Shown here: positions 8,062 to 14,091 of the stretch, piece after piece | Position numbering within the stretch: position 1 is the stretch's first letter | Layout: every line of letters starts with the position of its first letter | IMG/VR virus record: IMGVR_UViG_3300044972_000389 | Location: 1-20,765 of that record | Direction: 5' to 3' (one strand) | DNA length: 20,765 bases | DNA from: a virus | Position numbers and translations under genes: made by a program | The notes under the pieces: model-generated | What the model saw: only the letters and a program-made list of their open reading frames with translations | What the model was told of the DNA's origin: nothing | Databases searched by the model: none

Positions 8062-8276
8062 TCTCTTCTCCTGAGCAAATCAGTTCATATGTAGACCGCT
8101 TAGATCAGGAGGCTGGACAAATCAGGGCAGAAAGTCTTAGATTGTCTTGGTACATGCGCGGAGGCGCCAGTTATAATGATGTCATGCAAATGAGCGCCGC
8201 AGAACGAAAACTAATCAGCGAACTTGCCAAAGAAAATATTGAGACCACAAAGAAATCTAACTTACCGTATTTTTAA
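7219..8276 (+). CDS. Predicted -1 frameshift fusion of gp26-like and gp51-like frames
   Basis: Zero-frame codons run to the TTT at 8041-8043; after a one-base backward slip on A-AAT-TTT (8037-8043), reading resumes at 8043 and ends with TAA at 8274-8276. This gives a product of about 352 residues, whose last 77 residues come from the second frame. That second frame includes SWYMRGGASYNDVMQMSAAE and IETTKKSNLPYF, which I associate from memory with the small gp51-type hub-assembly proteins of T4-like phages. The second frame has no ATG, GTG or TTG between its upstream stop at 8010-8012 and 8154, and starting at 8154 would lose the segment before YMRGG. The next gene begins right at the TAA. The frameshift is inferred from sequence, not measured. 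Confidence 0.55.
8037..8113 (+). promoter_or_regulatory. Putative -1 frameshift signal: slippery heptamer plus stem
   Basis: AAATTTT at 8037-8043 is a legal X-XXY-YYZ heptamer in the zero frame. Nine bases later a 7-pair GC-rich stem begins, GCCTCCT (8053-8059) with AGGAGGC (8107-8113). A smaller hairpin CTGA-GCAAA-TCAG (8071-8083) nests in its loop. The zero-frame TAG (8059-8061) lies at the base of the stem. The spacing is in the normal range for frameshift stimulators. Confidence 0.6.
8154..8276 (+). CDS. 51: gp51-like small reading frame (alternative stand-alone start)
   Basis: If not made by frameshift, the only standard start in this frame is the ATG at 8154, giving a 40-residue peptide that opens with MRGGASYNDV. 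There is no Shine-Dalgarno at the right spacing for that ATG; the nearest, AGGAGG at 8107-8112, is over 40 bases away and sits ahead of an ATC codon at 8121. T4 gp51 is a catalytic factor in baseplate hub assembly and is far longer than 40 residues, so a stand-alone product from here looks truncated. Kept as a separate entry so the frame is not lost; I prefer the frameshift reading. Confidence 0.3.
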   Translation: MRGGASYNDVMQMSAAERKLISELAKENIETTKKSNLPYF

Positions 8277-8777
8277 ATGGATATTGAAACTGTCACTGCT
8301 GATATATTAACCTGGAGTGAGAACTTTGTAGAAGTTCCGCATCCTGCTCTGGGAGGGTGGCCTCCATGTCCGTTTGCACGACAAGCCAGATTGAATAAGA
8401 CCATACAAGTGTTGACCGGTGTTGATCCTTACTTTGATCTACGCAACAGATCAAGATGGGGCATGGGTGCATATGAAGTTATCGTGTATGCTTATGATCC
8501 TGCGGAGTGGCCTTATGCTCGCTTTCACTCCTCAATTGAATCAGCAAACACAGAGTTTTTGTTGACACGTGACATACTTGCCTTGGAAGATCATCCTGAC
8601 AGTGTAGAAGATGTCAACGGGGTCATAATGAATCAAGGCAAGTATGCTCTGGTGTTGGTGCAAAGTCTCAGCAAGCTAAACACAGCCGCTAAACAAATGG
8701 GCACAAAAGGCTTTTATCACACCTGGCCAGAAGAATACTTGACTGGATTGTTCAATCATAGACAGGATCCCAGATGA
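8277..8777 (+). CDS. Conserved-looking phage protein of unknown function
   Basis: A 166-residue protein whose ATG starts on the base after the previous stop (TAAATG), so it is very likely coupled to the frame upstream. A striking segment near residue 25 reads HPALGGWPPCPFARQARL, with a single conserved-type cysteine among prolines and tryptophans. The rest is a mixed alpha/beta pattern with a YEVIVYAYDP strand and a KYALVLVQSLSKL helix, with no signal peptide or membrane segment. I believe related proteins with the PPCPFARQARL block occur in other aquatic T4-like phages, but I know no function. Its stop overlaps the next ATG by four bases, making a three-gene unit with the two genes that follow. 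Confidence 0.7.
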   Translation: MDIETVTADILTWSENFVEVPHPALGGWPPCPFARQARLNKTIQVLTGVDPYFDLRNRSRWGMGAYEVIVYAYDPAEWPYARFHSSIESANTEFLLTRDILALEDHPDSVEDVNGVIMNQGKYALVLVQSLSKLNTAAKQMGTKGFYHTWPEEYLTGLFNHRQDPR

Positions 8778-9211
8778 GCGGTTATCAGTTTGCAAGAATA
8801 GATTTGAGCAAAACCAACTATAGCATTGGTATAGAATGGATGTACATGACTGATCCAGACATACCTGCGCTGAATGCCATCTATCGTGATTACTGCGTTC
8901 ACAAAAAGTTTGCGTCAGTGATGCCTATATTTGACAGCAAATACACTGACCCCATGACTGATGTGATTGGATATTATGACAAAGCCAAGTTAGTAGCGTT
9001 TTCACTTATCCGACGCTACGACGAACACAATGCCTTGTGCGATCAATTTGCATGGACTTATCACAATCCCAAACTGCGCATGGGTATAGAAACAATGAAA
9101 ACAGAATGTGCCATATACAAAGCACGGGGGTTCAAATACCTGTATCTTGAACAAGCACATTTATACAAATCAGAAATAGACGGATTTGAAATACTAGGAC
9201 CACTGGAGTAA
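8774..9211 (+). CDS. Possible GNAT/arginyltransferase-like protein
   Basis: A 145-residue protein starting in an ATGA overlap with the gene before. The second half, with DVIGYYDKAKLVAFSLIRRY, a FAWTYHNPKLRMGIETMK block and ARGFKYLYLEQAH, resembles the acyl-transfer core of arginyl-tRNA-protein transferases and other GNAT-fold enzymes: a strand pair, a short acceptor loop with a 'rmGI' helix start, then a Gly-x-x-Tyr-Leu-Tyr-Leu strand. If right it would move an acyl or aminoacyl group to a protein or small molecule. No full acetyl-CoA loop (Q/R-x-x-G-x-G/A) is clear, and the protein is half the length of cellular arginyltransferases, so activity is uncertain. Other readings are a non-catalytic GNAT relative or an unknown fold. 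Confidence 0.45.
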   Translation: MSGYQFARIDLSKTNYSIGIEWMYMTDPDIPALNAIYRDYCVHKKFASVMPIFDSKYTDPMTDVIGYYDKAKLVAFSLIRRYDEHNALCDQFAWTYHNPKLRMGIETMKTECAIYKARGFKYLYLEQAHLYKSEIDGFEILGPLE

Positions 9212-9213
9212 AC

Positions 9214-9555
9214 ATGGATTTATATACAATTTGGGCAGACAAAGAAGGTGACATCTCAGACCTTGATTGGGTCAATGGAATGAAAAGTTTCTTTGATCAT
9301 TTGATCGTTGAGGGCAAAATGGAAACCTATAGAATCACACGTTGCAAGATGGGATTCCGTAGCATTGCTGACATGCCTGAATGGATGATCATCATGGAGT
9401 TCCAAGACATGGGACAAATGGATAGTGCATTCAAACGTGTTGCCCCACTCAAAGGCGATCTTGAAACAAAACACAAAAGTTTCAATCAGTTTGTGAGTGG
9501 AAACATTCAACATGCATTGTTTAGAGATTGGCCAGATACCAACTTAGACAATTAA
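9214..9555 (+). CDS. DUF6614-like small protein
   Basis: A 113-residue protein with ATG at 9214, preceded by GGAG (9205-9208), two bases after the upstream stop. It opens with DLYTIWADKEG, followed by a helix, then ETYRITRCKMGF, MPEWMIIMEFQDMGQMDSAF, and ends with ALFRDWPDT. This pattern matches what I recall of the DUF6614 family of alphaproteobacteria and other bacteria, a ferredoxin-like alpha/beta barrel of about 110 residues with no assigned activity. A phage copy is unusual to me. It is the last gene of the rightward unit and runs into the hairpin-rich spacer. Confidence 0.6.
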   Translation: MDLYTIWADKEGDISDLDWVNGMKSFFDHLIVEGKMETYRITRCKMGFRSIADMPEWMIIMEFQDMGQMDSAFKRVAPLKGDLETKHKSFNQFVSGNIQHALFRDWPDTNLDN

Positions 9556-9574
9556 AGATGTACTGCGTACATCT
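9556..9574 (+). repeat. Hairpin, 8-pair stem, next to the DUF6614 stop
   Basis: AGATGTAC and GTACATCT flank a TGC loop, beginning on the base after the TAA. A hairpin placed this close to a stop may stabilise the 3' end or act as part of a terminator, although no T-run follows. Confidence 0.6.
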
Positions 9575-9598
9575 GTTGATTTCACTTCGTTCATCAAC
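9575..9598 (+). repeat. Hairpin, 6-pair stem
   Basis: GTTGAT and ATCAAC pair around a 12-base loop, directly abutting the previous hairpin, so the two would stack in RNA. Confidence 0.45.
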
Positions 9599-9611
9599 TG
9601 ATTGTCTTCTA

Positions 9612-9628
9612 AGTATCATCTAGATACT
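9612..9628 (+). repeat. Hairpin, 6-pair stem, competing with a longer helix
   Basis: AGTATC and GATACT pair around ATCTA. The right arm shares bases with a 10-pair helix between 9626-9635 and 9677-9686, so the two structures exclude each other in part. Confidence 0.4.
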
Positions 9629-9686
9629 GTGGTCATAATTCACCGTATGCACGGTGAATTGACGGCATCATCTGAGTGACCGCAGT
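9626..9686 (+). repeat. Nested stem: 10-pair outer helix enclosing a 10-pair perfect hairpin
   Basis: The inner hairpin is AATTCACCGT (9637-9646), loop ATGC, ACGGTGAATT (9651-9660), with no mismatch. The outer helix pairs ACTGTGGTCA (9626-9635) with TGACCGCAGT (9677-9686), with one G-U pair. Two ten-pair helices in 61 bases is well beyond chance background. Confidence 0.65.
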
Positions 9687-9910
9687 CATCTATTTTAAAG
9701 AGATTGTTGTTTCCAACACGGAGGCGGTTGACCGGTACCCCCTACTCTAGCTTCACATGTCAACGGAACCCTAGTGACCCGAAATAGATCCAAGTCCTAT
9801 AAGCACGGGTTGTATCTTTTTCACATTGCCCGAATCGTTTGCTGCCTTAAGTTAGTAGCTGTTCTTTGACGCCCAAGTCCGGACCGGGTATCGCACCGTT
9901 CCTCAATGGG

Positions 9911-9929
9911 GTTGGATCATGCATCCAAC
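9911..9929 (-). terminator. Hairpin just past the GIY-YIG stop, possible 3'-end structure
   Basis: GTTGGAT and ATCCAAC form a 7-pair stem around a five-base loop, 13 bases beyond the stop of the leftward GIY-YIG gene. It lacks a T-run on either side, so termination is only a guess from its place. Confidence 0.35.
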
Positions 9930-9941
9930 ACAGAGTCGTGA

Positions 9942-10370
9942 TTAAATTTTATCTTTGATGTGTGAGCCATGTACACGTACTTGTATATGGCCGTTGTAAT
10001 AATCTGTTGATTCCAATACTCGTCTTGCAAATTGCTCTCGTGCCTCAATGTAACTGCACTCACTCTTGCTTTTGCAATAGTAAAGTATTTCTCTGGAGAA
10101 GTTTTCGGTGCCTAGTGTGATTACGTCTGCGGTTAATTCTGGGCTTGACCCGTAGTACTCACGCCAATCTGAATCGATCTTGGTGCGTATCTTCTTCCGC
10201 TTCTTGATGCCGTTCTTTTGTTTTACAGTTTTGTACGTTGTTTTTGAAAATTTTGCTAATTTTTTGCCTATGTACTTGCGTCCAGATAGATTATTTGTGA
10301 TCTGATAAACAAATCCCACACATTCTTCGGGTAAAGTCTCAACTGGGGTGTCTTGATATTGCCAGGTCAT
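9942..10370 (-). CDS. GIY-YIG-type nuclease, probably a free-standing homing or mobile endonuclease
   Basis: A 142-residue protein whose first 45 residues carry the GIY-YIG signature in variant form: GFVYQITN (FVY in place of GIY), then RKYIGKK with an intact YIG. A Lys-rich stretch follows, then DWREYYGSS and a helix with ECSYIEAREQ that offers the metal-binding glutamate. This organisation is shared by Seg-type homing endonucleases of T4-like phages, though many domesticated relatives exist. There is no clear extra DNA-binding domain after residue 110. It is the last gene of the leftward run, 33 bases behind the dehydrogenase, with a weak ribosome-binding site. It borders the structured spacer; I looked for group I intron core sequences there and saw none. 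Confidence 0.72.
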   Translation of the reverse strand: MTWQYQDTPVETLPEECVGFVYQITNNLSGRKYIGKKLAKFSKTTYKTVKQKNGIKKRKKIRTKIDSDWREYYGSSPELTADVITLGTENFSREILYYCKSKSECSYIEAREQFARRVLESTDYYNGHIQVRVHGSHIKDKI

Positions 10371-10403
10371 GTGAGTTTCGGGGAATTGCCTTTCGTGCTA
10401 TAG

Positions 10404-10988
10404 TTATGCCTTGTGTTCAAAGTTCACGTAGAAAGTTGCCTCTTCTATCACAGTGTTTGGGGATACTGTGGTAACGTATCTTATAAAATTGCTGACGTCT
10501 GTCAATGCTATACCGTTGCCTGTCCATGTAGGGCGACTGCGGCTCAATTCTGTGTCCAGTCGATCAGGAGTGATCAGTGTGGTTCTGAACTGCACTAAAT
10601 TTTGTTTGAATGCCTGTGTGCCTTGGCGACTAGCATGACTCAATGCTGCCTTGGCCACACGATATGTTTCAAATCTGGGTTCGGGTGCCACAAGGTGTTT
10701 TTCTCCTGTGCTGCCGATGTTGAAAATCCAACCTGTTTTACCAGCAGTTCGCCATGCATCGTACACAGCAAAATACAACTGTGATTGCCCAAAGTTGGCC
10801 CACAATTCCTGGGGAGGGCCATCAAATGCATTGTTTACAAACACATCATATTCCAAACTTAACACAGCAAGCTCATGTGTATTGTGGTTAATATCGAACC
10901 CATTGGTGCGACTGGCGCTGTCTGCACCAAACACATCCACTAAGTGTTTGCCTAGTCCTCGATTGCCACCTGTTACTAACATTTTCAT
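10404..10988 (-). CDS. Short-chain dehydrogenase/reductase (SDR)
   Basis: A 194-residue NAD(P)-dependent oxidoreductase of the SDR type. The cofactor motif TGGNRGLG is at residues 6-13, the NNA motif at 52-54, the catalytic serine at 93 (NIGSTGEK) and the catalytic Tyr109-x-x-x-Lys113 pair (YRVAK), so the active site is complete. It is shorter than typical SDRs (about 250), with the C-terminal substrate lobe reduced, so substrate cannot be guessed. The start at 10988 is chosen because its ATG overlaps the TGA of the radical SAM gene in ATGA; an in-frame ATG at 11003 would overlap more. The tight coupling puts this enzyme in one pathway with the radical SAM genes upstream. Confidence 0.85.
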   Translation of the reverse strand: MKMLVTGGNRGLGKHLVDVFGADSASRTNGFDINHNTHELAVLSLEYDVFVNNAFDGPPQELWANFGQSQLYFAVYDAWRTAGKTGWIFNIGSTGEKHLVAPEPRFETYRVAKAALSHASRQGTQAFKQNLVQFRTTLITPDRLDTELSRSRPTWTGNGIALTDVSNFIRYVTTVSPNTVIEEATFYVNFEHKA

Positions 10989-12079
10989 TTTGATTGATCC
11001 CATACTTTTGTAAACTTTTTACCACAGGTCATTGCACATTCAAACAGTCTGTTGCTGTTGTTGAACGATGCTACGAGGTCCTGCCAAAAATCATTGGCAA
11101 ATATTTCCGGTAATGTCTTGTGATGTATATTCAAATTATCTAGTCCATAACGTTCTAAAAATTCACGAACTTGATTTTTACCATCCACTGTGCTCAGTGG
11201 GTTTGCACCAGGTAAGGTGCCATCGCTAAATCTTGCATCATACAAGTTGTGATTGAAAAAATTACAAGGCAATACTGTGCCTTCGGCATTGATTGCCACT
11301 TTGTTGCCCTTCAAGGCATCGCACTGTATGGGTGTGGTATCAAAATATTCTTTAATGTTGATGTATTGTTTTTTAAGCTCGGGTAGGTATTGCATACTGC
11401 GATTTCTATACTGCTCTTGCCGCGGTGGTTCCAACACATGATCTGCATTGGCAACTGGCCATGAATCCATTTCAGTCATTGTGGCATGATTTAAAAATCT
11501 ACCAGTCTTGCGTATCAACACATTGTGGAACCCCATAGCCTTGCCGTACTGTTTGACCAAGTCAATTTGATATTCATTATGTTTGAACACAATAAAGTTC
11601 CATTGTGCTCGTCCACCTGCGTTGATAAATGCTTGAGCATTAGCAATAACACTGTTGTATTTTACATTCTTTCTGTACAGATGTAAAGTGTCTGCCAAGC
11701 CGTCTATGCCAAAGTCTATCTGTCCATGGCCATTTATGATGCGGGCCATCTCTGTCCAGTACTCGGGATCATGCACTCCACCATTGGTGTGTATGTACAA
11801 CCACAATGTGGGACTCTTGCGTCTAAAGTCACGCAAGATATCTAAAAAGTCTGGATGCATTATGGGATCACCATAACTGCCGCAAAAAAACACTTGTCGT
11901 AGTCGTTGACACAATTTACTATCAAACGCTTGATCAATAGTTGCACGTGACAAGTGTATGAGTGGCATGTAAGGATTGATACCTGTTCCCAAGTTGTTGC
12001 GAGGGCATTGAGGACAGGCAGCATTACAGTAGGTTGTAATTTCAAGCTGATATTCACAAACACTTTGATAATCAAACAT
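10985..12079 (-). CDS. Radical SAM enzyme with SPASM-like C-terminal cysteines
   Basis: A 364-residue enzyme from the ATG at 12079. The CxxxCxxC cluster motif that binds the 4Fe-4S/SAM centre is C18-C22-C25 (CNAACPQC), followed by FCGSYGDPIMHPDF, a GGEP-like SAM-contact region, and TNGG and DFGIDGL strands of the TIM-type barrel. Beyond residue 250 there are added cysteines (IQCDALKGNKVAINAEG, LPCNFF, and CAMTC near the end) in SPASM-like order, so a second cluster is likely. SPASM proteins often act on peptides or proteins, but some act on small molecules. The start overlaps the previous gene by eight bases. It belongs to the packed run with the B12-type radical SAM enzyme, the unknown protein and the SDR. 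Confidence 0.85.
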   Translation of the reverse strand: MFDYQSVCEYQLEITTYCNAACPQCPRNNLGTGINPYMPLIHLSRATIDQAFDSKLCQRLRQVFFCGSYGDPIMHPDFLDILRDFRRKSPTLWLYIHTNGGVHDPEYWTEMARIINGHGQIDFGIDGLADTLHLYRKNVKYNSVIANAQAFINAGGRAQWNFIVFKHNEYQIDLVKQYGKAMGFHNVLIRKTGRFLNHATMTEMDSWPVANADHVLEPPRQEQYRNRSMQYLPELKKQYINIKEYFDTTPIQCDALKGNKVAINAEGTVLPCNFFNHNLYDARFSDGTLPGANPLSTVDGKNQVREFLERYGLDNLNIHHKTLPEIFANDFWQDLVASFNNSNRLFECAMTCGKKFTKVWDQSK

Positions 12080-12587
12080 CAGGTAAATTCTCAAACACAG
12101 TTTTGATTTCTTGAAGCACCTGATGATTAGTTTTAAAAATAGTATTGCCTAATTGTGGTCCTGGTCGCCTAATGTCAATCAACCATTTCAATGCAGGGGT
12201 TGCAAACTCCAATACCCACGTGCCATTGTGCCCCAAATACAAATTGGGACATATTGAATACGGTTCGTTGTCGGCTTTGTGCATGTACACAGGAAAAAAT
12301 TTCCCCAACCACAATTCACCAGTCAACGGGGTATCGTCTAAATGTATTCCAACTATTTCTACGTGTTTGTCTATAGCAATGTTGCCATCTGAGTTTAACA
12401 CATGATCATGCACAGTTTTGCCATGGTGTGTGATTTTTAATTCGTGATTGCCGTCGTCTAGCGGCACATCAAATTCTAAACTGTCCTGTGCAACGTCATC
12501 ATACAACAACATGTAGTCGTCAATGGTAACCTTGATCAATGGATCCCCTAGTCTTCGTTCTACTGCAAAGTTCAGTTGAATTTTCAA
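12072..12587 (-). CDS. Unknown protein in the radical SAM cluster, TTG start
   Basis: A 171-residue protein with many short beta strands, including KIQLNFAVERRLGDPLIKVT, then LEFDVPLDDGNHELKITHHG, a pattern suggestive of a beta sandwich in the first 90 residues. A second part has LYLGHNGTWVLEF and helices. I recognise no enzyme motif. The start is TTG at 12587, supported by an AGGAG 8 bases upstream (12593-12600 region) and by overlap with the TGA of the preceding gene (TTGA). No ATG is available near there. It is translationally linked to radical SAM genes on both sides, so a carrier, binding or substrate-presenting role in that pathway is plausible but not shown. Confidence 0.7.
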   Translation of the reverse strand: MKIQLNFAVERRLGDPLIKVTIDDYMLLYDDVAQDSLEFDVPLDDGNHELKITHHGKTVHDHVLNSDGNIAIDKHVEIVGIHLDDTPLTGELWLGKFFPVYMHKADNEPYSICPNLYLGHNGTWVLEFATPALKWLIDIRRPGPQLGNTIFKTNHQVLQEIKTVFENLPDV

Positions 12588-14086
12588 TGTACCAACTCCT
12601 GAATTCTAGCCAAGCGTTCTTGATACTTGTCCATCAGCGTTTTGAGTTGATCATCGCCTTTCCAAAATGTGTATCCCAACTGTTCACAATGTTCTTGTAT
12701 TTGTATTCTACGCATGATGCGTTTTTTATAAGTTAACTCAGTATTGGTCTCACATATCCAATTTGCCCCTTGCGGACGCTGATTGTTAATGCCAATTATG
12801 TTCAAAGTTTCTGGATGATCAAACATGGGTGTGCCTTGCTCTATGGTCAGCGTGGTGCCTAAATTTACACCAATGATGGTACCGTCTGCTACAAATCGTT
12901 GATACTTGGTCAGCAGATCCAACGATGCCTGATGGTCTTGTTCGGTCTCTGTGGGAAAGCCAGTGATCATTAAAAAATAAACCTGCATTTTGTTTTTGCT
13001 GTATTGCGCCATGTTGTAGTCAAGATCGTCCATGGTAAAATCTTTGCGCATGTCGGCTAGCACTCGATCACTGCCACTTTCAATACCCAACACCATGGTT
13101 TCTGCACCCGCTCGTGACATGTGTTCAAAATCTACGGGTCGCATGGCACCAGGCTTGCGCACAATGGCATGACTGCTGTAGGCAAAATGTCTATCAGGAA
13201 GATGGTGAGATTCATAATAGTCTATCAATGTTCGGTTAAATTGTCGAAAATCTTTCATACTACCATTGCACAATGCATCGTGAAAGAAGAAATCTCTCAC
13301 ACCGTATTGTTCATAGTAATGAATCATCTCGTTGGCCAATTGCGATCCTGATTTAACTCGGAACCCGCCATGTATAGTAGGAATATCACAAAACACACAT
13401 TTTCTAATGCAGCCTCTGGAACTTTCTATTGGCAGTACACCGTGTTTACTGCCATTCTTGTATGACCTTATATCAAAGTCACTAAAATCCATCACAGGTT
13501 GGTCAGCAATGTTGCTACGTTCAGCAAAAAAATCAGTGTCTATTCCGGCCGCATTGTAGTTGCCTTGTATGATTGCTGGTATAGTAGTTTCAGCCTCGCC
13601 GCGTATCCAATGATCAATCAAGCCGAGTTGCTTGAGGTAATGTGCAAAAGTTGGACGATCTGCAAAACTTCCATTTTCTTCACGTATGAGTCCTTGACCG
13701 CCTATGATAACTTCACATGTAAATTGGATTCTAAATTTTTCTAAAAACTTTTCAGTAAAACGTTGTGCTTGCCAACTGAACACGCTGATCAATAGTTGTT
13801 TGGGCTGATATGCAGAAATCAATTCAATCCAGTGTTGAATGAGCCGATCAAATTCTATTTGAGCAGATGCACTGAGTTGTTTGTTTTTGATAAACAAGTA
13901 CTCATCAATTTCATTCCACAGCACAGGATCACATTGTTGTTGAAATCTTGTGAAGTAATCTAAATTTATATCTAAGCATTTGCTGGTCACATTGTGTTGA
14001 TTGAATAATTGTTTAATGATAGCAGGAGCCGCCGCAGGTCGTACTGCTGCTTTTCGTGGTACTGTTAAAATTATTGCATGGACCAT
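12584..14086 (-). CDS. Radical SAM enzyme with B12-binding-like N-terminal domain
   Basis: A 500-residue protein of the class with an N-terminal Rossmann-like domain and a radical SAM core, as in BchE, MiaB-like and B12-dependent methyltransferases. The core motif is C226-C230-C233 (CIRKCVFC), preceded by ESSRG, a common lead-in. The N-terminal part has VIIGGQG and WIRGEAE, the family's 'GG' and 'GEgE' landmarks. The usual cobalamin ligand motif DxHxxG is not visible, so it may not bind B12. Later parts carry LGIESGSDRVLADMRK and MITGFPTETEQD, typical of the barrel's second half. The start ATG at 14086 lies 5 bases after the gp46 stop, so it is co-transcribed. Substrate is unknown. Confidence 0.88.
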   Translation of the reverse strand: MVHAIILTVPRKAAVRPAAAPAIIKQLFNQHNVTSKCLDINLDYFTRFQQQCDPVLWNEIDEYLFIKNKQLSASAQIEFDRLIQHWIELISAYQPKQLLISVFSWQAQRFTEKFLEKFRIQFTCEVIIGGQGLIREENGSFADRPTFAHYLKQLGLIDHWIRGEAETTIPAIIQGNYNAAGIDTDFFAERSNIADQPVMDFSDFDIRSYKNGSKHGVLPIESSRGCIRKCVFCDIPTIHGGFRVKSGSQLANEMIHYYEQYGVRDFFFHDALCNGSMKDFRQFNRTLIDYYESHHLPDRHFAYSSHAIVRKPGAMRPVDFEHMSRAGAETMVLGIESGSDRVLADMRKDFTMDDLDYNMAQYSKNKMQVYFLMITGFPTETEQDHQASLDLLTKYQRFVADGTIIGVNLGTTLTIEQGTPMFDHPETLNIIGINNQRPQGANWICETNTELTYKKRIMRRIQIQEHCEQLGYTFWKGDDQLKTLMDKYQERLARIQELVH

Positions 14087-14091
14087 AGTTT

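Larger units (their letters stand above)
9556..9941. other. Convergent gene-free spacer with dense RNA-structure potential
   Basis: No protein gene is supported in these 386 bases; all six frames are broken by stops. It separates two converging transcription units (rightward unit ending at 9555, leftward unit ending at 9942). The left third contains a series of short perfect inverted repeats. The remainder (about 9710-9930) looks richer in G and C than flanking DNA and contains further pairings such as GTTGAC (9727-9732) with GTCAAC (9759-9764). It also has two copies of a split motif, CCAAGTCC then CGGGT, at 9790-9810 and 9873-9889. None of the stems has a following T-run, so simple Rho-independent terminators are not evident. 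A structured RNA, a terminator array or a recombination remnant are all possible. Confidence 0.6.

Noticed and set aside
8107-8123. AGGAGG followed by an ATC codon as internal start for the gp51-like frame
   Set aside because: ATC starts are very rare, and AGGAGG is better explained as one arm of the stem behind the slippery site; not fully excluded.
9834-9845. Minus strand GCAGCAAACGAT, like the start of a tmRNA tag (A-A-N-D)
   Set aside because: No tRNA-like ends, no fitting tag end with Ala-Ala-stop, and the frame runs on for many codons.
9650-9930. Minus-strand reading frame with long pieces between in-frame stops, as in a decayed gene or recoded stop
   Set aside because: At least three in-frame stops, no recognisable protein, and all clear genes in the window use TAA, TAG or TGA as real stops.
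9700-9941. Possible tRNA or group I intron core
   Set aside because: No T-arm consensus with matching acceptor stem on either strand and no P/Q/R/S intron core sequences seen.
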